From CAZSDW01 sp964605705 (lineage in GTDB: Bacteria > Fidelibacterota > UBA2242): DNA of 47,200 nt. Shown here in pieces: positions 24,606-33,901 of this stretch (the first letter of the stretch is position 1; each line of letters starts with the position of its first letter). Location of the stretch: the NCBI GenBank assembly GCA_964605705.1, contig CAZSDW010000027.1, positions 1-47,200 of the forward strand. The letters run 5' to 3'. The translations under genes were made by a program, and so were the position numbers. The notes under the pieces were generated by a model. It was not told the origin of the DNA and ran no database searches. It worked only from the letters and a program-made list of their open reading frames with translations.

Positions 24606-25987
24606 TCTTTTGTTCCCGTAAGTGAATTCACAATTTCCTTAAATACTTTGCCGCGATGTTCATAATTATCAAACATGTCGAAACTGGCACATGCCGGAGC
24701 CAGCAGGACAATATCACCCGTTTTTGATGATTTTCGGGCGATCGCCACGGCATTTTCTAAGGAGTCAGCCCTTGAAAAATCGATGATTCCGTCAATCACT
24801 TTTTCAATTTTTAATGATGCTTCACCAATCAGAATTGCCCGTTTGACATGCTTTTTCAGTTCGGGCAGTAACAAGGTAAAATCAGAATCCTTATCCCGAC
24901 CTCCTAAAATAATAACAATCGGTCTGTTGAAACTTTTAAGAGCATATTTCACAGATTCGACATTGGTTGCTTTTGAATCATTGTAATAATCGACACCCTC
25001 GAGAGTCCTGACAAATTCCAGGCGATGTTCGATTCCTTTAAATGCCTTGAGTACTTCGACTACATGCTGTTTTGGTACATTGTAAAAGTCTGCCGTATTT
25101 AACGCCGCCATGATATTCAGAACATTATGTTCACCCAAAAGAGCAATATCATTTCTGTCGATATACGGTCTTCCATTTTTCGTGATTGATTCAGTGGTGG
25201 TTTTAAATTGCATCTGCGGATTTTTGGAAAATCCGAACGGGCGTTTCTGAACATGAGTGGGAAGATTATTTTTCAATAAAGTATCATCATCAAAATAGAT
25301 ATAAAGGTCTTTCATATCCTGATTCTGGCAGATTTTCAACTTGGCTTGCAGATAAAGCCGAATATCGTGATTATATCGGTCCATATGATCATCGGTGACA
25401 TTCAGGATGATAGCGACGTTTGGATGGAAGTGAACAATTCGTTCCAGTTGGAAGCTGCTGATTTCCAGGATAAACATTTTTGGTTTGTCTGAATCCTGAA
25501 GGGAATCAGCAATTAATGAGGCAAATGGTATACCAATATTACCGCCGCAAAATGTCTTGAATTTGCTGCCCTTAAATATTTCATAGAGCAGGGAAGTGGT
25601 TGTCGTTTTACCATTTGAGCCGGTAACTGCGATCAACTGAGCCTCAGGCATGAACCAAAATGCGGTTTCGATCTCACTGACTATTGGAATTTTTGCGGTT
25701 TCGATTTTTTTGACAACGGCTGCATTGCCGGGAATTCCCGGGCTGATTACGACCAGGTCTGATGCCAGAATTCTATCGCTGTGGTAACCTGTTTCGACAA
25801 CAATATTAGATTCCTGGAGTTTTTTCAGGTTTTGAGCGGGAATGTCGATTTTAGCTGCATCGGATAACAGTACATCAGCCCCGTTTTGCGCGAGTAATAA
25901 AGCTGCAGCTATCCCACTTCGTCCGGCACCGAGTACCGCTACTTTTTGTCCGGAGACTTTGACTGGTAAAATTGATAAATCGATCAT
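24602..25987 (-). CDS. murD: UDP-N-acetylmuramoylalanine--D-glutamate ligase
   Basis: A 461-residue Mur ligase adding D-Glu as the second peptide residue. Visible: VAVLGAGRSGIAAALLL at the N-terminus, the ATP loop AVTGSNGKTTTTSLLYE, CGGNIGIPFA, LEISSFQLERI, NVTDDHMDRY, EHRLEFVRTLEGVDYYNDSKATN (the MurD-type NDSKATN), and ILGGRDKDSDF. It overlaps both neighbours by four bases (ATGA on each side), so mraY, murD and ftsW are translationally coupled. Confidence 0.98.
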   Translation of the reverse strand: MIDLSILPVKVSGQKVAVLGAGRSGIAAALLLAQNGADVLLSDAAKIDIPAQNLKKLQESNIVVETGYHSDRILASDLVVISPGIPGNAAVVKKIETAKIPIVSEIETAFWFMPEAQLIAVTGSNGKTTTTSLLYEIFKGSKFKTFCGGNIGIPFASLIADSLQDSDKPKMFILEISSFQLERIVHFHPNVAIILNVTDDHMDRYNHDIRLYLQAKLKICQNQDMKDLYIYFDDDTLLKNNLPTHVQKRPFGFSKNPQMQFKTTTESITKNGRPYIDRNDIALLGEHNVLNIMAALNTADFYNVPKQHVVEVLKAFKGIEHRLEFVRTLEGVDYYNDSKATNVESVKYALKSFNRPIVIILGGRDKDSDFTLLLPELKKHVKRAILIGEASLKIEKVIDGIIDFSRADSLENAVAIARKSSKTGDIVLLAPACASFDMFDNYEHRGKVFKEIVNSLTGTKE

Positions 25988-27087
25988 AGTATTTTAAAAC
26001 TACTTAAACTTAAAAGTGCCAGAAATATCCCGACGATCCAGAAGCGGATCACGACTTTGCTTTCGTCCCAGCCCTTCATTTCGAAATGATGATGAAGGGG
26101 TGCCATCAGAAAAATCCGTTTACCGGTTCCGGTCCTTTTCCGGGTGTATCGGAAATAGCTGATTTGGATTAAAACGGACAAAGTCTCAGCCACAAAAACG
26201 CCACCAATCAGGACGAAGAGAATCTCTTTTTTTAATAAAATTGCCATGGTCCACAAAGCTGTTCCGATAGCCAGTGATCCGGTATCTCCCATGAAGACTT
26301 GCGCAGGTTTGCTGTTATACCATAAAAATCCCAGAATGCCGCCGACCAGCGCAGAAGAGAAAACTGCCAGTTCACCGGAGCCAGGCAGATAAATTGTATT
26401 TAGATACCCACTGAAATCTATTCGACCGGATACATAAGAAATTACAGCAAACGCCAATGCCGCAATGCCAGATAATCCAGCGGCAAGACCATCCAGACCA
26501 TCGGTGAGATTGACCGAATTCGAACCGGCAGTCATTACAAAAACCACAAAGGGGATGTAAAACAAACTAAGATTCAATTCAAGATTTTTAAAAAAGGGTA
26601 CTGAGGTCAGTCCTCGGATGGATTCAAATTCCGGAGCAAAATAGAGATAACTCCCAATAATTAATCCAAGAGTAATCTGACCAACCAGTTTATAGCGGGC
26701 GATCAATCCTTTTTTGTATTTTTTAATAACTTTCAGATAATCATCCAGAAAACCAATCATCCCCATCCACAGGGTCGCCAATAGAACGAGGTTGATGTAG
26801 ATATTTTTTAAATTTGCCCAGAGCAGCACCGGAGTTATTACCGATATCAGGATTATGATCCCTCCCATGGTGGGTGTCCCTTTTTTCGATAAATGCGTCT
26901 GGGGACCATCCTCGCGGATGATTTCACCGACCTGGTGTTTTTGCAAAAGTCTGAGGATAATCGGACCGATGATGAAACTGATAAGCAGTGCGGTAATTGC
27001 CGCCATTGCCGACCGAAAGGTGATATACTGAAACAGATTAAATCCACTGATATATTTTTTTAATGGGACGAGCAGGTGATAGAACAT
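25984..27087 (-). CDS. mraY: Phospho-N-acetylmuramoyl-pentapeptide transferase
   Basis: A 367-residue polytopic membrane enzyme that forms lipid I from UDP-MurNAc-pentapeptide and undecaprenyl phosphate. Visible: QTHLSKKGTPTMGGI near the N-terminus, the Asp pair in GFLDDYLKVIKK, NSVNLTDGLDGLAAG with catalytic Asp, FMGDTGSLAIG, and the His-rich LMAPLHHHFEMKGWDESKVV. About ten transmembrane helices are seen. It directly follows murF (adjacent bases) and overlaps murD by four. Confidence 0.98.
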   Translation of the reverse strand: MFYHLLVPLKKYISGFNLFQYITFRSAMAAITALLISFIIGPIILRLLQKHQVGEIIREDGPQTHLSKKGTPTMGGIIILISVITPVLLWANLKNIYINLVLLATLWMGMIGFLDDYLKVIKKYKKGLIARYKLVGQITLGLIIGSYLYFAPEFESIRGLTSVPFFKNLELNLSLFYIPFVVFVMTAGSNSVNLTDGLDGLAAGLSGIAALAFAVISYVSGRIDFSGYLNTIYLPGSGELAVFSSALVGGILGFLWYNSKPAQVFMGDTGSLAIGTALWTMAILLKKEILFVLIGGVFVAETLSVLIQISYFRYTRKRTGTGKRIFLMAPLHHHFEMKGWDESKVVIRFWIVGIFLALLSLSSFKIL

Positions 27088-28440
27088 TTATATATTGATT
27101 CCTTCTATTATTTCTTCCAGCCTGTTTCCACGGGATCCTTTGAAAAGTATGGTATCAGAAGGTCGGATTGAATTTTTTAGCATTTCAATTAACTCTGGTT
27201 TCGATGAAAAGTGCCGGGTCTGGATCTCCCCGGATTTTTGCACAACTTTATTAGTTATTTTAGACAGAGGACCATAAGTAAACAGAACGTCAATCGGACT
27301 GTTAATGATTTCCTTACCAATATCACGATGACCGTCTGCTGCTAAATCCCCAAGTTCGAACATATCGGCGAAAACAAATAATTTTCTGCCATTGACACTC
27401 ATTTTTGAGAAGGTTTCGAGTGCAGCCCTGGTGCTGTTTGGATTGGCATTATAAGCATCGTTGATAATTCGGCATCTGCGTGCCTGTGTAACTGCAAAAC
27501 GCTGATCGATACTATCGAAAGACTCAAGCGCATCTTTAATTTGAATTGCTGATACCGAGTATGTCATACCGACTGCTATGGCAGCAAGTGCATTCTGTGC
27601 CATCGCTTTTCCGGGTACTTTTAATTTGATTGTCAAATCGTCATTGACGACGAGCGTTGCACAGGCGTTTTCATCATAGCTGATGATTTTTCCGTTGAAA
27701 TCAGCCTCCGGAATATCCATTCCAAAACTGACCAGCTTGGTATTCGGGACTATCTTTCTGATATTTTCATCATTCAGGTTGATGAAACAGGTTCCATCAG
27801 GATCAATGGATTCAAAGAGTTCGGCTTTTGCCTGGGTGACGCCTTCGATTCCGCCGAAAAATTCTGTATGTCCGTAGCCGATGTTTGTTATGAGGGCAGC
27901 TGTCGGTTGGCACAATTCCGCCAGAAATGTAATTTCGTGTAGATGATTGGTGCCAAGCTCGAGAATACTGAAGCTATGCTCAGGGTTCATTTTTAATATA
28001 GTTAAAGGCAAGCCCAGATGGTTATTAAAATTGCCCTGGGTTGCATGAAGATTATATTTCTTTCCAAGGATTGACGCACACATTGAACGCGTGGTCGTTT
28101 TACCGTTCGTACCGGTAATTCCCAGGACCGGGATATTAAACTGTGCCCGCCATTGTTTTGCCAATCCCTGAAGGGCTTTTTCCGGTGATTCGACAATCCA
28201 GAGTGGCAATCCTTCAGTACGATTATTTTTAACCCATTTTTGGGAAACCGCACACAGAACGGCTCCGTTTTCAAGTGCTGATTTGACATAGCGATGACCA
28301 TCGGCATTTTTGCCCTGAAGCGCGAAAAACATGGCGCCGGGACTTACCTTACGGCTGTCGATAATGACATCATCGACTTGCCCTTCGAAATTCACAAGGT
28401 TCCCAAGTTCCGATTGTCTGATAAATTCTGCCGTGATCAT
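27088..28440 (-). CDS. murF: UDP-N-acetylmuramoyl-tripeptide--D-alanyl-D-alanine ligase
   Basis: A 450-residue Mur ligase that attaches D-Ala-D-Ala. Visible: an N-terminal UDP-binding domain (VDDVIIDSRKVSPGAMFFAL), the ATP loop LGITGTNGKTTTRSM, the HLGLPLTIL stretch, ELGTNHLHEITFLAEL, and NDAYNANPNSTRAALETF, which is diagnostic of MurF. The start overlaps the murE stop (ATGA). Its D-Ala-D-Ala substrate comes from Ddl, whose gene is not in this cluster. Confidence 0.98.
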   Translation of the reverse strand: MITAEFIRQSELGNLVNFEGQVDDVIIDSRKVSPGAMFFALQGKNADGHRYVKSALENGAVLCAVSQKWVKNNRTEGLPLWIVESPEKALQGLAKQWRAQFNIPVLGITGTNGKTTTRSMCASILGKKYNLHATQGNFNNHLGLPLTILKMNPEHSFSILELGTNHLHEITFLAELCQPTAALITNIGYGHTEFFGGIEGVTQAKAELFESIDPDGTCFINLNDENIRKIVPNTKLVSFGMDIPEADFNGKIISYDENACATLVVNDDLTIKLKVPGKAMAQNALAAIAVGMTYSVSAIQIKDALESFDSIDQRFAVTQARRCRIINDAYNANPNSTRAALETFSKMSVNGRKLFVFADMFELGDLAADGHRDIGKEIINSPIDVLFTYGPLSKITNKVVQKSGEIQTRHFSSKPELIEMLKNSIRPSDTILFKGSRGNRLEEIIEGINI

Positions 28441-29894
28441 TTCTTTTCTAAAATCTCTTTCACAATTTGTAAATCACTGTGCGGAAATTTGACACCTTTA
28501 ATATCCTGGTAATCTTCATGACCTTTGCCAAGGATCGCGATGATATCATTCGGTCTGCTTGATTTGAGAGCGAACTTAATTGCTTCTTTGCGATCGACAA
28601 TCGCCTTATAATGATGATGACTGTTGAATCCGGCTCTTGCGTCCTGGATAATTGCTTTCGGTTCTTCAAATCGGGGATTATCAGTAGTGATAATGGCATA
28701 ATCGGACAGTGATCCGGCGGCAGCAGCCATTAACGGTCGTTTGGTTTTGTCGCGATTACCACCACAACCGAAAATGGAAATTAAACTCGCCCCAGCCGGG
28801 ACCATTTCACGGAGCGCCTTCAGGACATTGATAATCGCGTCCGGCGTATGAGCATAGTCAATAAATACCCGTTGTGAACCGGGCTTCCGGTATTCCTGCA
28901 GCCGACCGGGAATGTGATCAATTTCGAAGAACGCCCTGCTGATGATTTGTGGATCAATACCCAGTTGCGCTGCAGCAGCGACGGCTGCAATGATATTACT
29001 GAGGTTGAAGTATCCCGAGAGTTTTGTTTTGATGGGAATTTCAATTCCCCTGCCTTTAATAGTGCCATCGATGCCGTTGCTGTATCTGACATCTTTTGAC
29101 CATCTGAAATCAGCCTGTTTTTGAATAGAATAGCTTAACAGCGCGGCTTGCCCGACATGTTCAAAATCTTTTGAGTGCACATCATCGGTATTTGACAATC
29201 GGAAGCCTTTGGGACTAACACGATTGAATAATTGGATCTTTGCCTTGACATAATTGTCCATTGTGGTATAATAATCCAGGTGATCCTGAGAGATATTTGT
29301 AAAGATGCCGCCAATAAATTCAATATTATCGACACGATTCAGAGATAATGCATGGGCTGAGACCTCCATTGCGACACTGGTCACTTCCGCATCGACCATT
29401 TTTGCCAGAATTTCCTGAAGCTGGATTGAGTCAGGAGTAGTCAAGTTTGATGAATGATAATCTTCATTAATGGAGTAGCCGATTGTCCCGATTGTCCCGC
29501 GGGAAATATTTGCCGCTTTCCAGATTTTGTTTAGCAGATAAACCGTTGTCGTTTTTCCATTAGTGCCAGTTACACCGATAATTGACAGTTTTTTTGCCGG
29601 ATGGCTATAATGATTTGCTGCAGCAGTCGCAAGAGCAGCACGGCTATTTTTGACGATAATTTGAGGTATGGTGATATTATTCTGAAATTTTTCTACGACC
29701 GTAGCAACGGCACCATTTTCAATCGCCTGTGGAATAAAATCATGCCCATCGGTCTGGGTACCGGAAATTGCGAAGAACAGGCTCCCGGGAAGGATGTTTT
29801 TAGAGTTGTTGTTAATTGACACCACGGTTTCAGGGAGAGTACCCTGTACTTGATACTCTATTCCGTTCAGTATTTCAGCAATCATTTTAGTCAT
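28437..29894 (-). CDS. murE: UDP-MurNAc-tripeptide synthetase, diaminopimelate-type
   Basis: A Mur ligase that adds the third residue of the stem peptide. The C-terminal ITTDNPRFEEP has the DNPR motif that marks meso-diaminopimelate specificity, so a Gram-negative-type DAP peptidoglycan is expected. Also seen: VVSINNNSKNILPGSLFFA, the ATP loop GVTGTNGKTTTVYLL, and TTPDSIQLQEIL. A GTG at 29903 and ATGs at 29894 and 29885 all could start it; I choose 29894, because ATGACTAA overlaps the ftsI stop as elsewhere in this cluster (485 residues). The exact start is uncertain by up to nine bases each way. Confidence 0.96.
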   Translation of the reverse strand: MTKMIAEILNGIEYQVQGTLPETVVSINNNSKNILPGSLFFAISGTQTDGHDFIPQAIENGAVATVVEKFQNNITIPQIIVKNSRAALATAAANHYSHPAKKLSIIGVTGTNGKTTTVYLLNKIWKAANISRGTIGTIGYSINEDYHSSNLTTPDSIQLQEILAKMVDAEVTSVAMEVSAHALSLNRVDNIEFIGGIFTNISQDHLDYYTTMDNYVKAKIQLFNRVSPKGFRLSNTDDVHSKDFEHVGQAALLSYSIQKQADFRWSKDVRYSNGIDGTIKGRGIEIPIKTKLSGYFNLSNIIAAVAAAAQLGIDPQIISRAFFEIDHIPGRLQEYRKPGSQRVFIDYAHTPDAIINVLKALREMVPAGASLISIFGCGGNRDKTKRPLMAAAAGSLSDYAIITTDNPRFEEPKAIIQDARAGFNSHHHYKAIVDRKEAIKFALKSSRPNDIIAILGKGHEDYQDIKGVKFPHSDLQIVKEILEKK

Positions 29895-31896
29895 AGAGGA
29901 CACTCTGTGGTTTCAGGACAATTGTGCAACTGGTATTTGGAGTGATCACGGTGTTTTTTCGGGGTGACTGCGAAACAACTACGCCAGTTCCTTCGATGAC
30001 TGGATCGATTCCCAATTTTTGTAAAATGGCAACTGCCTGCCTTAATGTTTTCCCTATTAAATTCGGCATGCTTTGGGTATAATGATAAGTCGATAACTGG
30101 ATGTGGGATTTTTGGGGTGATCCGGCGACAGCCCGGGTAAACTGAGTTTGATCAAGATCTGAGCTGCTCACAATCTTTATTTCCGGTACCTGAAGGCGAT
30201 CTTCGGGTAAGAACAGGTCGTCTGATAGATTGACAATCCGGTTAAAAACCTGACGGACGACCGGTGCCGACACATTGCCGCCGGTATGTTCAACGCCTTT
30301 TGGATTATCAACCACGATAACACAAAGCAGTCTTGGAGCACTGGCTGGAAAAAAGCCGACAAAAGTGGCAACATAATCGGTTTTACTATATCCGTTTTCA
30401 GTCACTTTTTGAGCGGTGCCTGTTTTACCGGCGATTGCCATTCCATTGATATTGGCTCTCAGTCCTGTTCCGCTCTCAACCGTCAGGCGGAGAAGTTCCC
30501 GCATTGTACGCATGGTTTCTGCTGATGCTACCCGACGAATATATTGCGGTTTTCCTTCATACAGGCAAATGCCATCTTTGGTCTCGATGGACTGGACAAT
30601 CTGCGGTTTTAACAGATAGCCATCGTTTGCAATCGCGGCATAAGCATATGCCAATTGCAACGCGGTACAGCAGACGCCGTGCCCGATTGCAACCTGAGCC
30701 AGCATAAGATCGTTCCATTTATTCAAAGGGTGAATAATGCCTTCCTGCTCACCGGGAAACTGAATATCGGTTTTAGCACCGAAACCGTATCGACGGGCGA
30801 AATTAAAAACTTCGTCTTTACCGATTTTCTGAGCAACTTTAATGGTGCCAACGTTACTGCTTTTTTGAATTACTTCGCCAAAGGAAAGGGTGCTGTATTT
30901 TTTATGATCGTGAATAATATTTTTCCCGATCATTATTTTACCATTCCCACAGTAAATGCTATCGTCCGGTTGAATGCTATGACTTTCGAATGCGGCAGTC
31001 GCAGTGACAATTTTGAACGTCGATCCCGGTTCGAATATATCTGTTACGACCCGGTTTATCTGGGACGATACGGAAAAGTCCCGGGGATTATTGGGATTGA
31101 ATCCCGGAATAGTTGCCATGGCGAGAATTTCACCATTTTGTGGATTTATGATGATTCCCATCGCTTTTTCGGCATTTCCTTTATTATATGCATTCAGTAA
31201 TTCTTCATTGAGGATGATCTGATATTCATGATCAATCGTCAGGGTGATATCATTGCCGTCAATCGATTCCTGGTAGGGACGATCCGGTCGGTTATTGAGC
31301 CTGCCCCAGCCATCCTTCAGGGTTACCTGCCAGCCCGGTGTACCGCAGAGATAAGGCTCCAATTCCTTCTCAAGTCCGATGATACCATGGTTGTCAATAT
31401 CCGTCATTCCGATGAGTTGCCCGGCAATTTCGCCAAAAGGATAATTGCGATGAATTTTCCGTTCGATTGCGAAACCGGTGTTGTATTGATATTTTTCAAG
31501 GAACGATTTAATATCATTATGGGAAATATTTCGTTCCAGTCTAACAAATGTCCGATCTGATTGTAATGCTTTGATATAAGTATCATACTTTGGCTGAATG
31601 AGCTGACTCAAATTCCTGGCGGTAGTTTCTTTATCCTTTATCAGGTAGGGATGAACAGCAATATTATATTGAACAATATCGACGGTAAGAGCCTTTTTGT
31701 TACGATCAAATATCGTTCCGCGAATAGGTGCAATGGTTTTACGGTAATCAGCTTGCCGCTTGCAGTTTTCCTGGTATTTATTCTTTTTTAATATCTGAAT
31801 CGAAAACAGTCGTCCGACGATGAGTCCCCAAAAGAGCACAAGCAGGATTGATATAATCCGAGTGTTTCTTCTGATATTTTTAATTTGCCGGGACAT
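29887..31896 (-). CDS. ftsI: Class B penicillin-binding protein FtsI with PASTA domain
   Basis: A 669-residue septal D,D-transpeptidase. One N-terminal transmembrane helix (about 14-31) precedes the pedestal domain (APIRGTIFDRNKKAL at 56-70). The transpeptidase motifs are complete: S292-T-F-K295, S346-S-N348 and K491-T-G493. Beyond the usual FtsI length, residues ~605-665 form one PASTA domain (MPNLIGKTLRQAVAILQKLG ... VVVSQSPRKNTVI). PASTA-bearing FtsI (SpoVD-like) is known from Firmicutes and Bacteroidota-type bacteria. It is three bases downstream of ftsL and partners FtsW. Confidence 0.97.
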   Translation of the reverse strand: MSRQIKNIRRNTRIISILLVLFWGLIVGRLFSIQILKKNKYQENCKRQADYRKTIAPIRGTIFDRNKKALTVDIVQYNIAVHPYLIKDKETTARNLSQLIQPKYDTYIKALQSDRTFVRLERNISHNDIKSFLEKYQYNTGFAIERKIHRNYPFGEIAGQLIGMTDIDNHGIIGLEKELEPYLCGTPGWQVTLKDGWGRLNNRPDRPYQESIDGNDITLTIDHEYQIILNEELLNAYNKGNAEKAMGIIINPQNGEILAMATIPGFNPNNPRDFSVSSQINRVVTDIFEPGSTFKIVTATAAFESHSIQPDDSIYCGNGKIMIGKNIIHDHKKYSTLSFGEVIQKSSNVGTIKVAQKIGKDEVFNFARRYGFGAKTDIQFPGEQEGIIHPLNKWNDLMLAQVAIGHGVCCTALQLAYAYAAIANDGYLLKPQIVQSIETKDGICLYEGKPQYIRRVASAETMRTMRELLRLTVESGTGLRANINGMAIAGKTGTAQKVTENGYSKTDYVATFVGFFPASAPRLLCVIVVDNPKGVEHTGGNVSAPVVRQVFNRIVNLSDDLFLPEDRLQVPEIKIVSSSDLDQTQFTRAVAGSPQKSHIQLSTYHYTQSMPNLIGKTLRQAVAILQKLGIDPVIEGTGVVVSQSPRKNTVITPNTSCTIVLKPQSVLYD

Positions 31897-31899
31897 ATA

Positions 31900-32208
31900 T
31901 TATTCGAGTATTGGTTCTGAAATGACTACGGTCAGTGTTTCCGATGGTGGCGTCCACATATTCATTTCGGAAGTCGCAATCTGTTTGATGCGGTCAACCC
32001 GGGACAGGCGATCCAGTTCAACCGAGGTGATCCGATTCTGAGTGACGAGATTTGCTTCTTCGCGCTTCAGAGTTTCTATTTCCTTATATAATTGATTAGT
32101 ATTGTTGAATATCCAGATATAAAAAACCATCATTCCAATTAAAACCCCAAACAGTGATCCCATAATTAGATTCTTCTTGCGGTTATTGCTGATTTTCTTT
32201 TTTGTCAT
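31900..32208 (-). CDS. ftsL: FtsL-like divisome protein
   Basis: A 102-residue bitopic protein: a basic N-terminus (MTKKKISNNRKKN), one transmembrane helix (about 14-34, LIMGSLFGVLIGMMVFYIWI), and a coiled coil (TNQLYKEIETLKREEANLVTQN) ending in a short Leu-rich turn (SRVDRIKQIATSEMNMWTPP). Sequence similarity among FtsL proteins is low; the call rests on this architecture and on the position between rsmH and ftsI. It would bind FtsQ and FtsB and help activate FtsW/FtsI. Confidence 0.87.
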   Translation of the reverse strand: MTKKKISNNRKKNLIMGSLFGVLIGMMVFYIWIFNNTNQLYKEIETLKREEANLVTQNRITSVELDRLSRVDRIKQIATSEMNMWTPPSETLTVVISEPILE

Positions 32209-32217
32209 AAGATTTCT

Positions 32218-33141
32218 CTATAATCGGACAGCAGCTCTCAGTTTGGCACTGCGAGCCCGTGGATTACTTTCAATTTCTGATGGGCTTGGTAAGATCGGTT
32301 TGGTTGTCAGAATTTTAATCCGGGCGTGATGATCGCACTGGCAAATTGGAAATTCTGGAGGGCAGATACAGTCGGTCGCTTCCCCACGATAAAATTGTTT
32401 TACGATTCGGTCTTCAAGGCTGTGATAAGTAATAATGACCAACCGACCACCCGTTTCGAGCATGTCAACCGCATCTTTTAAAGCATGCTCCAGGACTTCT
32501 AACTCACGATTTACCGCAATTCGTAATGCCTGGAAAATACGGCTGAGAGTCGCATTTACGTGTAAAGGATGGGATTTTCGACGGATGATGTTTGCCAGTT
32601 GGACAGTACTTTGTATCGATCCGTGTTCACGTTCCTGAACAATGGCGACTGCAATGGACTTTGCGTGTCGCTCTTCCCCAAATTTTTTAAAAATATCAAT
32701 TAGTTCCGCCAGTTTAGCATTATTGATAATATCACCGGCAGTGCGGGTCAAACTTTTGGAGAATCGCATATCGAGCGGACCATCGAGAGAATAGGAGAGA
32801 CCTCGTGCCGGATTTTCCAGTGTAAATGAAGACATTCCTAGGTCCATAAGAATCCCAGTAACCTTAGGATAGCCATTTCGAAAGCAAACCGCTTTCATGG
32901 ATTCAAAATTTGAATTGAAAAAGAGGTGCTTTTGTTTTATGTCAAGATTGGAATTACAATAATGAATCGCATCGGAATCAGCATCGAATCCAATGAGGAC
33001 TGCGTTGTAATTCAATTGTCCGGATAATGCTGCAAAATGCCCGCCGTTTCCGAGAGTGGCATCAACATAAATTCCATCGGGTCGAGAGACCAGGGAGTGC
33101 AATGTTTCTTTGAGTAATACCGGTACATGAATGGTGGTCAT
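32218..33141 (-). CDS. rsmH: 16S rRNA (cytosine-1402-N4) methyltransferase
   Basis: A 307-residue SAM-dependent methyltransferase (formerly MraW) that modifies C1402 in the decoding centre. Visible: HVPVLLKETLHSL at the N-terminus, SAM motif VDATLGNGGHFAALSG, LMDLGMSSFTLENPARGLSY, SLDGPLDMRFS, AVNRELEVLEHAL, ITYHSLEDRIVKQF, and the C-terminal SEIESNPRARSAKLRAAVRL. A CICPPEFPICQC cysteine cluster lies near residue 260, a frequent feature of the family. It is 22 bases after mraZ. Confidence 0.98.
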   Translation of the reverse strand: MTTIHVPVLLKETLHSLVSRPDGIYVDATLGNGGHFAALSGQLNYNAVLIGFDADSDAIHYCNSNLDIKQKHLFFNSNFESMKAVCFRNGYPKVTGILMDLGMSSFTLENPARGLSYSLDGPLDMRFSKSLTRTAGDIINNAKLAELIDIFKKFGEERHAKSIAVAIVQEREHGSIQSTVQLANIIRRKSHPLHVNATLSRIFQALRIAVNRELEVLEHALKDAVDMLETGGRLVIITYHSLEDRIVKQFYRGEATDCICPPEFPICQCDHHARIKILTTKPILPSPSEIESNPRARSAKLRAAVRL

Positions 33142-33163
33142 CTACCCTAATCCGCTAAAACGA

Positions 33164-33616
33164 TTAAAAGATATCTGCTAAATCTTCAAAAAAGTCATCG
33201 TCTAGGGGGATTTGAGATTCTTTGTGTTGCTTCAATATCTCAGGATCCCATAATTCCAAATAATTCAATGCGCCGATAATGACCACTTCTTTTTTAATTT
33301 TGGCAAATTCCTGATGCTCTTGGGGTAGCAGGATTCGTCCCTGCTTGTCACATTTCAAACGAACCGAATTCCGCGACCAGGTGCGGATAAATGCCCGGTT
33401 GATTTTTTTAAATTGTGACAATTTCTGCAGCTTCTCCGTAAAGTTCTCCCACTCCGGTTCCGGATAAGCTACCAGGCAAGGATCCGAACCCTTGGTCACG
33501 AAAAAGTGATATTCAGGTTCATCACCGTCCAGCCACCGTCGAAATTTCGCCGGAATACTTAGACGATTTTTGTCATCTAAGAAATGTCTTGATTCGCCGG
33601 CAAAAGAAGTTTTCAT
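33164..33616 (-). CDS. mraZ: Transcriptional regulator MraZ
   Basis: A 150-residue protein with two AbrB/SpoVT-like SWIM halves: the first contains FLDDKNRLSIPAKFRRWL and the second CDKQGRILLPQEHQEFA. Both keep the DxK(G)R(L/I) motif used for DNA contact. An upstream in-frame ATG exists at 33673, but it lies inside the -10 of the predicted promoter, so ATG 33616 (preceded by GGGTGATA) is the start. MraZ represses or modulates its own dcw operon by binding TGGGN repeats, and such boxes are present just upstream. Confidence 0.96.
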   Translation of the reverse strand: MKTSFAGESRHFLDDKNRLSIPAKFRRWLDGDEPEYHFFVTKGSDPCLVAYPEPEWENFTEKLQKLSQFKKINRAFIRTWSRNSVRLKCDKQGRILLPQEHQEFAKIKKEVVIIGALNYLELWDPEILKQHKESQIPLDDDFFEDLADIF

Positions 33617-33655
33617 TATCACCCGTATAATTTCTTGGGTATTTATGGGATTTCT

Positions 33656-33701
33656 CCCCACATCTACCCACAATTATAGGGTAGATTACCCACATAGTCA
33701 A
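33656..33701 (-). promoter_or_regulatory. dcw operon promoter with overlapping MraZ boxes
   Basis: On the minus strand TTGACT (33701-33696), a 17-base spacer and TATAAT (33678-33673) form a near-consensus sigma-70-type promoter. TGGGN sites in the same orientation lie at 33692-33688 (TGGGT, in the spacer), 33670-33666 (TGGGT) and 33660-33656 (TGGGG); the last two have the 10-base period of known MraZ boxes, while the first is 22 bases away. A GGGTA-ATC-TACCC palindrome sits in the spacer. The arrangement would let MraZ block or remodel the promoter. Confidence 0.8.
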
Positions 33702-33901
33702 GGATTTTTTCGGAAATATTGACCGGAATTGTAAAATTTTTTGGCGGCAGGTTTGTTAAGGATAATAAATGTTAGAAATGATGATTGTTATATGATCTTC
33801 AGAAAAAAGTTGACAATAATTCTGATCAGTAATTTGATACTAATCGTAAACTGCCAATATTTGCTTAATCAGAAAATCTTGAAGATATTTTTTTTCGCTT
33901 A

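Noticed and set aside
30655..31200. 181-residue frame on the plus strand
   Set aside because: Antisense to ftsI, which carries all three transpeptidase motifs.
33617..33673. Longer mraZ start at 33673
   Set aside because: It lies inside the predicted -10 element and would precede the transcription start.
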